A stretch of DNA of 64,000 bases from Anaerolineales bacterium (GCA_020634855.1 JACKAU010000003.1:558001-622000); one strand, 5' to 3'; counted from the first letter of the stretch, positions 1-8,654 are shown. Notes: a model not told the origin generated them from the letters alone. Made by a program: numbers and translations.

Positions 1-452
1 TCCAGGTGGAAATCGGGCGACAGGTGGAAAATCTATCGCGGGCGGAGATCATCGTCGAAAGTTTGCAAAACCAGGGCGGCGCGGTCATCTGCGCCGATCT
101 GGCTGAAGCCGTCGAACTGAGCAACCTGTACGCACCGGAACACCTGTGCCTGCACGTCGGCGATCCGTGGGCGCTGACCGGCCAAGTCAAAAATGCCGGC
201 GGCGTCTTTTTGGGCGAGCATGCCTACGAAGTGTTAGGTGACTATACCGCCGGCCCGACCCATGTGATGCCCACAATGGGCACGGCGCGATTTGCCAGCC
301 CGCTCAGCGTACGCGATTTTACCAAAATTATCAGCGTTTTTGGTCTGGACGCAGCCGAAGCGGCCCGTATCGGCCCGGCGGCCCAGCGTTTGGCCGAGGC
401 GGAAGGGCTGGATGCTCACGCCACGGCTGTACGCAAACGATTGGGAGATTAG
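1..452 (+). CDS. hisD: Histidinol dehydrogenase, C-terminal part (cut by window edge)
   Basis: Oxidises L-histidinol to L-histidine in two NAD-dependent steps, the last reaction of histidine synthesis. Only about the last 150 residues are inside the window; the reading frame is open from base 3. Visible family hallmarks are the NLYAPEHL motif, the GEHAYEVLGDYTAGPTHVMP block that carries metal and substrate contacts, and the RDFTKIISV helix near the C-terminus. It is followed by hisC, so it belongs to the same histidine cluster. The start and the N-terminal NAD-binding region lie upstream of the window. Confidence 0.95.
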   Translation, partial: QVEIGRQVENLSRAEIIVESLQNQGGAVICADLAEAVELSNLYAPEHLCLHVGDPWALTGQVKNAGGVFLGEHAYEVLGDYTAGPTHVMPTMGTARFASPLSVRDFTKIISVFGLDAAEAARIGPAAQRLAEAEGLDAHATAVRKRLGD

Positions 453-502
453 AGACTGAAGATTGGAGATATGGGGCTTTTAGGCCATCCATCTTTAGCC
501 AC

Positions 503-537
503 CCATTATCAATTATCAATTGTCCATTATCAATTTT
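503..537. repeat. Word repeat ATTATCAATT before hisC
   Basis: The hisD-hisC gap carries near-tandem copies of the word ATTATCAATT with a GTCC interruption. It ends just before the GAGG Shine-Dalgarno sequence of hisC. It belongs to the class of low-complexity intergenic words seen repeatedly in this window. Confidence 0.6.
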
Positions 538-546
538 GAGGATCCT

Positions 547-1656
547 TTGTCCGAGACCGCTTTTTCCCCAAGCCAACTTATTCGACCTAACGTGGTGAGT
601 TTGAAACCGTACACCCCGATTGTGCCGTTTGATATTCTGTCGCAAGAGTTAAATCGCGCGCCGGAAGACATTATCAAGCTGGACGCCAATGAGAATCCCT
701 ACGGGCCATCGCCGAGGGTGGCGGAGGTGCTGGCCGAAGCTCAATATATGCACATTTATCCCGACCCGGAGAGCCGGAATTTACGGGCCGCGTTGGCCGA
801 ATACACTAATTTGGGGGCCGAATATTTGCTGGTGGGCAGCGGTGCGGATGAGTTGATCGACCTGATCATGCGTCTGTTTATCGATCCCGGCGACAAAATT
901 GTCAACTGCCCGCCCACCTTCGGCATGTACGCGTTCGATGGCGACATCAGCGCCGCCGAGGTCATCGCTATCCGGCGCAGGCCCGATTTTTCGATTGATG
1001 TGGACGCCATCGAGACTCTATTCGCCGAGAGCCAGTCGGAGCCCCATCCCAAACTTATCTTTGTCACCTCGCCCAACAATCCCGACGGATCAATTTTGAG
1101 CGATAGCGATCTGCAACGACTGCTGGCGCTGCCAACCGTGGTGGTGCTGGATGAAGCTTATGTTGAATTTAGCAGCGGCAGCCGCATCCAGTGGGTCGAG
1201 CAGCACCCCAATCTGATTGTGCTGCGCACGTTTAGCAAATGGGCCGGGCTGGCCGGCCTGCGCGTCGGCTACGGCGCCTTTCCGCTCGACTTGATCGAGC
1301 AGCTGTGGAAAATCAAGCAGCCTTACAATGTTAACCTGGCCGGCCAATTGGCCGCCGAGGTTTCCCTAACCGATTGTCACTATTTGCTGGACAATGTTGC
1401 CCGGCTGATTGAACAGCGAGAACAGTTTTACCCCGTTCTCAACGCGATTGAGTGGCTTGAACCTTACCCCAGCCAAACAAACTTCATCCTGTGCCAAGTT
1501 AAGGGCCGTAATGCGTCGGACGTCAAGCAACAACTGGCTGAACAGGGAATTTTGGTTCGCTACTACAACTCACCCGGCCTGACCGATCATATCCGGATCA
1601 GCATCGGGACCCCGGCGCAGATGGCCCGTTTAGCGAAAGTTCTACAACACCTATGA
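547..1656 (+). CDS. hisC: Histidinol-phosphate aminotransferase
   Basis: PLP-dependent class I/II aminotransferase that converts imidazole acetol phosphate and glutamate to histidinol phosphate. The 369-residue product has the expected length. Visible landmarks are DANENPYGPSP near the N-terminus, SPNNPDG, the DEAYVEF segment that contacts PLP, and TFSKWAGLAGLRVGY with the Schiff-base lysine. The TTG at 547 is preferred because GAGG lies 5 nt upstream. An in-frame TTG at 520 would translate a low-complexity intergenic repeat. The stop overlaps the start of the next gene by 4 bp, indicating translational coupling. Confidence 0.95.
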   Translation: MSETAFSPSQLIRPNVVSLKPYTPIVPFDILSQELNRAPEDIIKLDANENPYGPSPRVAEVLAEAQYMHIYPDPESRNLRAALAEYTNLGAEYLLVGSGADELIDLIMRLFIDPGDKIVNCPPTFGMYAFDGDISAAEVIAIRRRPDFSIDVDAIETLFAESQSEPHPKLIFVTSPNNPDGSILSDSDLQRLLALPTVVVLDEAYVEFSSGSRIQWVEQHPNLIVLRTFSKWAGLAGLRVGYGAFPLDLIEQLWKIKQPYNVNLAGQLAAEVSLTDCHYLLDNVARLIEQREQFYPVLNAIEWLEPYPSQTNFILCQVKGRNASDVKQQLAEQGILVRYYNSPGLTDHIRISIGTPAQMARLAKVLQHL

Positions 1657-2684
1657 CAACCAGAAAACCCAAACTCAATATCGACTGTCTCATCTTTGCC
1701 AGCAATGAAGTTTTGATCGATGTCGATCACTCTTATCGGGCCGTGGTTGGCCCGGCCGTACAAACGTATTTGGAGCAGGCGGTCGGGCTGCCGCCGTCGA
1801 GCGAACCGCTCATTTCACTCGCCGAAGTGACTCTGCTTCAAAAAAAGGGCCGGTTTACCGATTACTGGGATTTGACCACCGCTCTGGTGATGTATTTCGT
1901 CGAGATGCTGCCGCCGGTGCCGGTACCGACCTTTCCATCAAGATTTCATATTCCGGGGTTAATGGCCTATCTGCAAATGGCCGGCGGCAATTTGCGCATC
2001 AGCATCGACAAACTCCGCGAACAGCGTGACATTCCCCGGCTGGCCGCCGAGGTCGAAGCGGTGGGCGGTGGGCTGGATGGCGCGCACAAAATTCTGCCGC
2101 AAGAAAACCGGCACATGCTGGTGAGTTCCGGCGAAATAACTAAAACCAACGTCCTGGCCCGCATTTTTCAGGAGTTGTACCTGGGCGCTGACCTGTTTGA
2201 GCAAACCTATAACCAACCGGCCTTTGTCGTCCGCAGCGACGGCTACTATCGGGCCGAAACCCTGGCTATCGAGCCGGAGGTTCTGGCTGCCCTCGGCCGT
2301 CATATGCCGCTCGGCGTGGTATCAGATCGGCCCCGGCAAGAGGTCGAACGATCCCTCCAGGCGCAGCAGATCGACGCTTACTTTCAAACGATTGTGGCGT
2401 TGGAAGATATCGAGCAGGCTAAGGCCAAACCGGTACCCGATGCCTGGCCGCTACTGGAAGCCACCCGATGTCTAGTCGCCTCGCCGGGTCACTGCGCTTA
2501 TGTGGGGGCCAACGTCGGGGATATTCAGGCGGCCAAAGCCGCCAGCGACACGATAAGATTTACGGCGATAGGGTGCGCCATCGGGACACCTGACAAAAAA
2601 GAGCTGCGCCAGGCATTTGAAGACCATAAGGCCGATATCATTCTGGGCCACCCCAATAATTTAAAGGAGTTAATTCTTGGCTGA
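1653..2684 (+). CDS. HAD-superfamily protein of the his cluster, catalytic motifs degenerate
   Basis: A 343-residue haloacid-dehalogenase-like protein. It resembles the small HAD-IA group (TIGR01548 type) known next to, or fused with, imidazoleglycerol-phosphate dehydratase. Its position between hisC and hisB would suit histidinol-phosphate phosphatase, the step not otherwise encoded here. However, motif I reads LIFASNEVLIDV where active members have DxDGVLxD, so both catalytic aspartates are Ala and Asn. Motif IV reads VGANVGD instead of GDxxxD. The motif II serine (VVSDRP) and the motif III lysine (KAKPVPDAW) remain. It is therefore either inactive or works differently. It overlaps hisC by 4 bp and hisB by 8 bp, so it is translated as an integral operon member. 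Confidence 0.8.
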   Translation: MTTRKPKLNIDCLIFASNEVLIDVDHSYRAVVGPAVQTYLEQAVGLPPSSEPLISLAEVTLLQKKGRFTDYWDLTTALVMYFVEMLPPVPVPTFPSRFHIPGLMAYLQMAGGNLRISIDKLREQRDIPRLAAEVEAVGGGLDGAHKILPQENRHMLVSSGEITKTNVLARIFQELYLGADLFEQTYNQPAFVVRSDGYYRAETLAIEPEVLAALGRHMPLGVVSDRPRQEVERSLQAQQIDAYFQTIVALEDIEQAKAKPVPDAWPLLEATRCLVASPGHCAYVGANVGDIQAAKAASDTIRFTAIGCAIGTPDKKELRQAFEDHKADIILGHPNNLKELILG

Positions 2685-3282
2685 ACGACCGCGAACGGCA
2701 ACTGTCGCCCGTAAAACCGGCGAGACGGATATCGAAATCAGTTTGAGTTTAGACGGCACCGGCCAGGCCGAGATCAGCACCGGCGTGGGCTTTTTGGATC
2801 ATATGCTGCACGCTCTGGCTCGACATGCTCGTTTCGATTTGAAGGTGCGGGCCGAAGGCGATCTGCATATCGATGAGCACCACACCGTCGAGGATGTCGG
2901 CATCGTGCTGGGGCGGGCCTTAGCCGAGGCTCTGGGCGACCGCAAAGGGATTACGCGCATGGGTCATGCCATCGTGCCGATGGATGAAGCGCTGGCCTTA
3001 GTGGCCGTCGATTTTGGCGGCCGGGGCTATTTTGTATTCGACGGCCAATTCAGCAGCGACCGGATCGGCCAGGTCGGCACCACTTTGATTCCGCACTTTT
3101 TTGAAAGCCTGGCCCACGAGGGTCGGCTCAATCTCCACGCCCGGCTGCTGGCCGGGGTCGATGACCACCACCGGGCCGAGGCGCTGTTCAAAGCCCTGGC
3201 GCGGGCGCTCGATATGGCGGTGCAACGCGATGAACGATTGGCCGGTCAGGTTCCCAGCACGAAAGGAACGTTGACGGTATGA
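2677..3282 (+). CDS. hisB: Imidazoleglycerol-phosphate dehydratase
   Basis: Removes water from imidazole glycerol phosphate to give imidazole acetol phosphate. The 201-residue protein is a monofunctional HisB without a phosphatase domain. Metal-binding clusters are visible as GFLDHMLHALARH, DEHHTVEDVG and DDHHRAEALFKA. The start is TTG at 2677, preceded by AAAGGAG with good spacing and overlapping the HAD gene by 8 bp. Its end overlaps the hisH start in a TATGA arrangement. Confidence 0.96.
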   Translation: MAERPRTATVARKTGETDIEISLSLDGTGQAEISTGVGFLDHMLHALARHARFDLKVRAEGDLHIDEHHTVEDVGIVLGRALAEALGDRKGITRMGHAIVPMDEALALVAVDFGGRGYFVFDGQFSSDRIGQVGTTLIPHFFESLAHEGRLNLHARLLAGVDDHHRAEALFKALARALDMAVQRDERLAGQVPSTKGTLTV

Positions 3283-3905
3283 CAAAAATCACTATTATAG
3301 ACTACGGCGTGGGCAATTTCCGCAACGTGCAGAAGGCGTTTGAAGTGGTGGGCGCTGCCGCAGAAATCACCGACTCGGTTGAAGCGGTCAATGAGGCTGA
3401 CGCGATTGTTCTGCCGGGGGTCGGCGCGTTCGGCGATGCCATCGACAACATTCGCGCACGAAAATTGGAGCAGCCGATTTTAGACGCGGTCGCGGCGGGC
3501 AAGCCGATGATCGGCATTTGCGTCGGCTTGCAGCTTCTTTTTGAAGAGAGCGAAGAGATCGGGCACCATATCGGGCTGGGGATTCTGCCCGGCAAGGTCG
3601 TCCGCTTCCCGGACAGTGAGCTAACCGTGCCGCATATGGGTTGGAACCAGATCGAACCGGCGCGAGAGCACCCGCTGCTCGTCGGTATTGAGCCGAGCGA
3701 TTTCGCCTACTTTGCCCACTCTTATCACGCCGCGCCGGCCAACAGCGCTGATATTATCGCCTGCACCGAGTACGGCCAGCTCTACCCGTCGATTGTGGGG
3801 CGAGACAACGTCTGCGCTATTCAGTTTCACCCGGAAAAAAGCCAACAGGTCGGCTTACAAATATTGAAGAATTTTGTTGAGTTTGCCGGCAAAGAAAGGA
3901 GATAA
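3279..3905 (+). CDS. hisH: Imidazole glycerol phosphate synthase, glutaminase subunit
   Basis: Class I glutamine amidotransferase that supplies ammonia to HisF. The nucleophile elbow is GICVGLQLL with the catalytic cysteine. The His-Glu pair lies in IQFHPEKSQ near the C-terminus. The 208 residues match the family length. The ATG overlaps the hisB stop codon. Its partner hisF lies 1.6 kb downstream, separated by hisA and a TrpF-like gene. Confidence 0.96.
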   Translation: MTKITIIDYGVGNFRNVQKAFEVVGAAAEITDSVEAVNEADAIVLPGVGAFGDAIDNIRARKLEQPILDAVAAGKPMIGICVGLQLLFEESEEIGHHIGLGILPGKVVRFPDSELTVPHMGWNQIEPAREHPLLVGIEPSDFAYFAHSYHAAPANSADIIACTEYGQLYPSIVGRDNVCAIQFHPEKSQQVGLQILKNFVEFAGKERR

Positions 3906-3959
3906 AGGGACGAGGAGATGGGGTGATGAATTCCCACCTCTGGTTTCCCTGGCGGAAAT

Positions 3960-4727
3960 ATGCATATCTATGCAGCAATTGATTTAAAAAACGGTAAATG
4001 TGTTCGGCTGGTACAGGGCGACCCCGATGCGGAGACCGTTTACGGCGAAGACCCGGCCGAAATAGCCGAAGCCTGGAACAGCATCAGCGTTGACTGGCTG
4101 CATGTCGTCAATTTGGATGGCGCTTTTGGCGATGCGTCGAAAGCAGCTAAAAACATCGATGCCTTACAGGCGATCTTGGATCGCGTTGACCGGCCGGTTC
4201 AATTTGGCGGCGGTCTGCGCAAACCGGATGACATCCGGCGCGCCCTGAGCATGGGCGTCAGCCGAGTCGTCATCGGCTCGATGGCCGCCGACCGGCCGCG
4301 CCAGATGCTCGATATTCTGGGCGAGTTCGGCCCGGAGCAGGTGGCTCTGGGGTTGGATGTCAAGAACGGTCAGGTCGCCACCCACGGCTGGCGAAAATTG
4401 GCCGAAACCAGCGCGCTCGATCTGGTCAAACAAATTCAGAAAGCCGGCCTGAAATACGTGATTTACACCGACATTGCCCGTGACGGCATGCTGCAAGGCG
4501 TCAACTTGGCCGCGACGCTGACCCTACTCGAAGCAGCCAATCAAACCGAAGGCACACACAACCATTTCAAAGTGATCGTTTCCGGGGGCGTCGCCAGCTT
4601 AGAGGATGTTAAGCAGGTCAAAGCCGCTGAAGAGGCCGGCCAAGAAATCGAAGGTCTCATCATCGGCAAAGCGCTCTACACCGGCGCCGTCGATCTGGCC
4701 GAAGCCATGACCATAGCCCACCAATAA
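3960..4727 (+). CDS. hisA: ProFAR isomerase (phosphoribosylformimino-AICAR-P isomerase)
   Basis: TIM-barrel isomerase that opens the ribose of ProFAR to PRFAR for the HisHF synthase. The N-terminal AAIDLKNGKCVRLVQGD strand carries the first catalytic aspartate, and YTDIARDGMLQG carries the second. Phosphate-binding loops FGGGLR and VSGGVAS are present. Length is 255 residues. A GGCGGA-type Shine-Dalgarno sequence precedes the ATG. Some actinobacterial HisA homologues (PriA) also do the TrpF reaction; nothing here shows whether this one does. Confidence 0.95.
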   Translation: MHIYAAIDLKNGKCVRLVQGDPDAETVYGEDPAEIAEAWNSISVDWLHVVNLDGAFGDASKAAKNIDALQAILDRVDRPVQFGGGLRKPDDIRRALSMGVSRVVIGSMAADRPRQMLDILGEFGPEQVALGLDVKNGQVATHGWRKLAETSALDLVKQIQKAGLKYVIYTDIARDGMLQGVNLAATLTLLEAANQTEGTHNHFKVIVSGGVASLEDVKQVKAAEEAGQEIEGLIIGKALYTGAVDLAEAMTIAHQ

Positions 4728-4731
4728 CTCT

Positions 4732-5418
4732 ATGATTGTACAGATTTACGCCGCTACGTCCGTCGCCGATGCTTTGAAAATGGTTGAGTTAGGCGTCGAT
4801 CAGGTGGGTTTTGTGGCCGGCGACTATGGCGAAGTATATGGTGAACTGACCTTTCTTGAGGCGCGCGGCATAGTCGAGGCGCTGCGCGGTAAAGCGATGT
4901 CATCGGCGTTAACGATGAGTACTGATATTACCGAAATCCGGCGGATGATCGAGGCCGTGCAGCCGGATATTGTGCATATTTCCAGCGATACTGAGGCTGT
5001 GGGTGTTGCGGCGATGCAGACTTTGAAGGCATCGCTGCCCAACAACCTATTATTAATGAAGGCCATTCACGTTGACGGGGCAGAAAGTATCGCCACGGCG
5101 CTGGCGTTTGCCGAAGTCGCGGATATTTTACTGCTCGACACGAAAGTCAAGGGGTTTCCTGGCGTCGGGGCCACCGGAGTCACTCACGACTGGACGGTTA
5201 GCCGCGAAATTGTGCGCCGGGTGGAGGGGCAGGCCAAGGTTGTTTTGGCGGGCGGTCTAACGCCGGAGAATGTTAGCGCCGCCATCGCCACCGCTCGGCC
5301 GTGGGGCGTCGACAGCAACACCGGCACAAACATCCCCGGCGATCCGGTGGTTAAGGATATGAATCGGGTCAGAGACTTTGTCAAACAAGCGAAACTATTG
5401 ATGAATGATGAACGATGA
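4732..5418 (+). CDS. TrpF-like TIM-barrel protein lacking the catalytic cysteine
   Basis: A 228-residue protein with the phosphoribosylanthranilate isomerase fold: GVDQVGFVAG near the N-terminus, LLLDTKVKG with the conserved aspartate, a GATGVTHDW loop and the LAGGLTPENV phosphate-binding strand. Active TrpF starts with a K-I-C-G motif whose cysteine is the general base. Here the equivalent stretch is QIYAA, so the cysteine is Tyr. The end also departs from the usual GVDVSSGVE. It starts 4 bp after hisA inside the histidine operon, with no other trp gene in the window. A true TrpF role is doubtful; a different sugar-phosphate function or a structural role is possible. The last codons fall within an intergenic-type palindromic repeat. 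Confidence 0.7.
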   Translation: MIVQIYAATSVADALKMVELGVDQVGFVAGDYGEVYGELTFLEARGIVEALRGKAMSSALTMSTDITEIRRMIEAVQPDIVHISSDTEAVGVAAMQTLKASLPNNLLLMKAIHVDGAESIATALAFAEVADILLLDTKVKGFPGVGATGVTHDWTVSREIVRRVEGQAKVVLAGGLTPENVSAAIATARPWGVDSNTGTNIPGDPVVKDMNRVRDFVKQAKLLMNDER

Positions 5419-5466
5419 ATGATGAGATAAAACAATTCATTATTCATCACTCATCATACATCATTC
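5401..5466. repeat. Palindromic word repeat (ATGAATGATG / CATCATTC)
   Basis: The left half is built of ATGAATGATG words and the right half of their complements (TTCATTATTCATCACTCATC). An RNA hairpin could form between the TrpF-like gene and hisF. The left half also encodes the last five residues (MNDER) of the TrpF-like protein. Confidence 0.7.
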
Positions 5467-5477
5467 CGGAGTGAGAG

Positions 5478-6272
5478 ATGTTAGCGAAACGGATCATTCC
5501 CTGCCTGGATGTGAAAGACGGCCGGGTGGTTAAGGGTATTAATTTTGTCAATTTAAGAGACGCCGGCGACCCGGTGGAGCAGGCGCAAATTTACGACCGT
5601 GAAGGCGCGGACGAACTGGTTTTTCTGGATATCACCGCCTCGCACGAAGGCCGGGGGTTGATGCTCGATATTGCCCGCCGCGTGGCCGAGAGCGTCTACA
5701 TTCCGTTTACTGTTGGCGGCGGTATCCGCACGTTGGCCGATATGCACGCCATTATTTCGACCGGCGCGGACAAGATTAGTCTCAACACGGCGGCGGTTCG
5801 CACCCCCCAGGTCATCACCGAGGGAGCCAAAGCGTTCGGCAGCAACGCCATCGTGGTGGCTATCGATGCCCGCAAGCGGCTGGACGGCGAAGGTTGGGAA
5901 ACGACCACCCACGGTGGACGGCAGCGCACCGGCCTGGATGCGGTCGCCTGGGCTAAAGAGTGCCAGGAGCGCGGGGCCGGCGAAATTTTGCTAACCAGCA
6001 TGGACACCGACGGCACCAAAGCCGGTTTCGATTTGGAACTGACGCGAGCCATCACCTCCGTCGTCTCGATCCCGGTCATCGCTTCCGGGGGGGCTGGCGC
6101 GCTGGACCATTTCGCCGATGCGATTCTCAAAGCCAATGCCAGCGCCGTGCTGGCGGCCAGTCTGTTTCACTATAAAGAGCTGTCGATTCAAGAAGTAAAA
6201 GATTATTTATTGGAACAGAATATCGTGGTGCGTCCCAAAAAGACCCATCAGGTCGGGGCTTACGGTGTATAA
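5478..6272 (+). CDS. hisF: Imidazole glycerol phosphate synthase, cyclase subunit
   Basis: TIM-barrel cyclase that uses HisH-derived ammonia to make imidazole glycerol phosphate and AICAR. It begins with MLAKRIIPCLDVKDGRVVKG, including the catalytic aspartate. The second catalytic aspartate is in LLTSMDTDGTKAGFD. VGGGIRT and ASGGAGALDHF bind phosphate. At 264 residues it is slightly longer than usual because of its C-terminal tail. A GGAGTGAGAG Shine-Dalgarno region immediately precedes the ATG. Confidence 0.97.
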   Translation: MLAKRIIPCLDVKDGRVVKGINFVNLRDAGDPVEQAQIYDREGADELVFLDITASHEGRGLMLDIARRVAESVYIPFTVGGGIRTLADMHAIISTGADKISLNTAAVRTPQVITEGAKAFGSNAIVVAIDARKRLDGEGWETTTHGGRQRTGLDAVAWAKECQERGAGEILLTSMDTDGTKAGFDLELTRAITSVVSIPVIASGGAGALDHFADAILKANASAVLAASLFHYKELSIQEVKDYLLEQNIVVRPKKTHQVGAYGV

Positions 6273-6288
6273 ATATGAGGCTTGAATT

Positions 6289-6606
6289 TTGAACGTTGAC
6301 GATTTAAAATTTAATCAGGACGGTCTCATTCCGGCCATTGTGCAGGATGCCACAACCCATCAGGTTTTGATGATGGCCTGGGCCAACCGGGAAAGCCTGG
6401 ACTTGATGCAAGCGCAGGGCGAAACCTGGTTTTGGAGCCGCAGCCGGGGTGAATTGTGGCACAAGGGGGCGACTAGCGGCAACACCCAAAAAGTTACCGG
6501 CATCTACTACGACTGCGACGGCGACACCCTGCTCATCCAAGTGGAACCCGCCGGCCCGGCCTGCCATACCGGCGAGGTCAGTTGTTTCTTTAGAAAGTTA
6601 GAGTGA
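6289..6606 (+). CDS. hisI: Phosphoribosyl-AMP cyclohydrolase
   Basis: Zinc hydrolase that opens the adenine ring of phosphoribosyl-AMP. The 105-residue stand-alone form shows TWFWSRSRGELWHKGATSGN, the YDCDGDTLL metal site and the CHTGEVSCFF cysteines. TTG at 6289 is chosen because GAGG lies 8 nt upstream. The matching pyrophosphohydrolase hisE is encoded separately at 8710, after two non-histidine genes. The last bases overlap an upstream alternative start of the next gene. Confidence 0.95.
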   Translation: MNVDDLKFNQDGLIPAIVQDATTHQVLMMAWANRESLDLMQAQGETWFWSRSRGELWHKGATSGNTQKVTGIYYDCDGDTLLIQVEPAGPACHTGEVSCFFRKLE

Positions 6607-6620
6607 AAGAGGTAGGAATC

Positions 6621-7193
6621 ATGGCGAACAAAGCATTAATCGTGGTTGACTTTCAAAACGATTTTTGCCCCAACGGAGCGCTTGCGGTGCCGGAGGGAGA
6701 TCAAATTTTAGACACGGTCAACGACCTGGTTGAAGAATTTATCGAACGCGGCGACATCGTGGTTTACACCAAGGACTATCATCCTGAGAATCACGTCTCG
6801 TTTGCCGAAAATCATCCCGAAGGCATCTGGCCGCCCCACTGCGTCCAGGGCACTACGGGTGCGGAATTTTTTCCGGAACTAATCGTTAACGGGCCGACCT
6901 TCCACAAGGCCTTTGTCACCGAGCAAGATAGTTACTCCGGCTTCGGCGGTCATCTCGATCCCATCGAAGACAGCCCCTCCCTGGAAGCGTATCTCAGGGA
7001 GCAAGAGGTCGAAGCCGTAACCGTGGTGGGTTTAGCCCTGGACTACTGCGTCAAATCGACGGCGCTGGATGCTCAAAAGTTGGGCTTTCCGACCACTGTG
7101 GTGTTATCAGGCACTCGCGCGGTTAATGTTGAGCCGGATGATGACGAACGCGCCATCGAGGCTTTAAGAGAAGCCGGGGTAACGGTTAAGTAA
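6621..7193 (+). CDS. pncA: Nicotinamidase (isochorismatase-like hydrolase)
   Basis: Predicted to hydrolyse nicotinamide to nicotinate in NAD salvage. The catalytic triad is visible: Asp in VVDFQNDF, Lys in TFHKAF, and the nucleophile in LDYCVKSTALDA. Metal ligands are in KDYHPENH. WPPHCVQGT is also typical. ATG at 6621 is chosen since GAGGTAGG precedes it; an in-frame GTG at 6603 would overlap hisI and lacks such a site. It lies in line with the histidine genes without an obvious pathway link. Related isochorismatases act on other amides, so the exact substrate is inferred from motifs. Confidence 0.85.
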   Translation: MANKALIVVDFQNDFCPNGALAVPEGDQILDTVNDLVEEFIERGDIVVYTKDYHPENHVSFAENHPEGIWPPHCVQGTTGAEFFPELIVNGPTFHKAFVTEQDSYSGFGGHLDPIEDSPSLEAYLREQEVEAVTVVGLALDYCVKSTALDAQKLGFPTTVVLSGTRAVNVEPDDDERAIEALREAGVTVK

Positions 7194-7310
7194 GACGAAC
7201 CTGACCAGACTTTAAACATCCGTCGCTAACAGCACCCTTCGATACGACCTCGTTCTTCGGTCTACTCAGGATGCTGCGGACTACGGAAAATCCATCTTAG
7301 GAGAATTCAA

Positions 7311-8588
7311 ATGCCAGTAACGGCAGTGGTAGGCGCTCAATGGGGCGACGAAGGCAAAGGGCGCGTGGTTGACGCCCTGGCTGAAAAAATGGACCTGGTG
7401 ATTCGCTTCCAAGGCGGCGATAACGCCGGGCACACCGTGGTCAACCATTACGGCACATTCAAACTGCATCTAGTGCCGTCAGGTATTTTTACCTCAACGG
7501 CGCAATGTTTGATCGGAACGGGCTGCGTGGTCTATCCGCCCGCGCTTTTTGAGGAATTGGCAGCCATTGAAGCCGCGGGCGTCGATACTAGCCGGCTTTA
7601 CGTTTCTGATCGGGCTCAAATTGTGATGCCGTATCATCGCCAACTCGACAGCCTGCACGAGTCGGGCGGCGCGGCTTTGGGGACCACCAAACGGGGTATC
7701 GGTCCGGCCTATAGCGATAAATCGGCCCGGCGCGGCCTGCGCATGGGGGATTTACTGCGGCCCGACTGGTTACAGTCGCGTTTAACCAAAGCCGTTGAAC
7801 ACGCCAATATCGAACTGAAATATTACGACCAAAAGCCGATTGATGTGCAGGAGATGCTCGAAGTATGCCAGGCCTGGGGTGAAAAATTACAGGATCGCAT
7901 CATCAACCCACTGCCAATGGTGCGTCAGGCCTACGAACAAAACGCCAACATTTTATTGGAAGGCCAATTGGCGGCGATGCGCGATCTGGATTGGGGTACC
8001 TACCCGTACGTCACCTCATCGAACCCCACCGCTACGTTTGCGCCGGTCGGCGCGGGTCTGCCGCCTCAGGCGCTCACCCAGGTCATTGGCGTGGTCAAAG
8101 CCTACACCACAGCAGTGGGAGCCGGGCCGGTGCCGACCGATCAGGGCGATAATGACACGGCCGAAAGGTTACGCGAAAAAGGCGGCGAGTATGGAGCCAC
8201 CACCGGTCGGCCGCGGCGCTGCGGCTGGCTCGATACGGTCAATCTCAATTATGTCGCTTACCTCAACGGGTTTACCGATATCGTCATCACCAAACTCGAT
8301 GTTCTGGACGGTATGCCGGAGTTAAAAATTTGCACCGGCTATCGACTGGCGGACGGCACGCTCATCGACTACGTACCCGACACGCCCATCTATGAAACCG
8401 TCGAGCCAATCTACGAAAGCTGGCCGGGCTGGCCGGACAACGCCGCACGCACGGCTAAATCCTGGTCTGATCTCCCGGCTGCGGCCCAAAATTACCTAAC
8501 CCGTATTCAAGAACTGGTCGGCGTACCGATCAAATTCGTCTCCGTCGGCCCGGAACGCGAAGCTATGTTTGAAGGAAAAATCAACTAA
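7311..8588 (+). CDS. purA: Adenylosuccinate synthetase
   Basis: GTP-dependent ligation of IMP and aspartate, the first committed step to AMP. The P-loop-like GAQWGDEGKGR and the catalytic GGDNAGHTV are at the N-terminus. TTKRGIGPAYSDK and ATTGRPRRCGWLD follow in order. The 425 residues match the family. It has AGGAG upstream and follows a 117-bp gap. Histidine and purine synthesis are linked because the HisHF reaction releases AICAR, which PurH (2 kb downstream) turns into IMP for this enzyme. Confidence 0.97.
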   Translation: MPVTAVVGAQWGDEGKGRVVDALAEKMDLVIRFQGGDNAGHTVVNHYGTFKLHLVPSGIFTSTAQCLIGTGCVVYPPALFEELAAIEAAGVDTSRLYVSDRAQIVMPYHRQLDSLHESGGAALGTTKRGIGPAYSDKSARRGLRMGDLLRPDWLQSRLTKAVEHANIELKYYDQKPIDVQEMLEVCQAWGEKLQDRIINPLPMVRQAYEQNANILLEGQLAAMRDLDWGTYPYVTSSNPTATFAPVGAGLPPQALTQVIGVVKAYTTAVGAGPVPTDQGDNDTAERLREKGGEYGATTGRPRRCGWLDTVNLNYVAYLNGFTDIVITKLDVLDGMPELKICTGYRLADGTLIDYVPDTPIYETVEPIYESWPGWPDNAARTAKSWSDLPAAAQNYLTRIQELVGVPIKFVSVGPEREAMFEGKIN

Positions 8589-8654
8589 CGAGGTAATATA
8601 TCTGTGTTGCAACTTTACTACCCTTTAACCCTACAACTTGCTTCCTTGCACCAG

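Noticed and set aside
520..546. Upstream TTG start for hisC
   Set aside because: It would translate the ATTATCAATT word repeat, and the GAGG at 538-541 fits the TTG at 547 much better.
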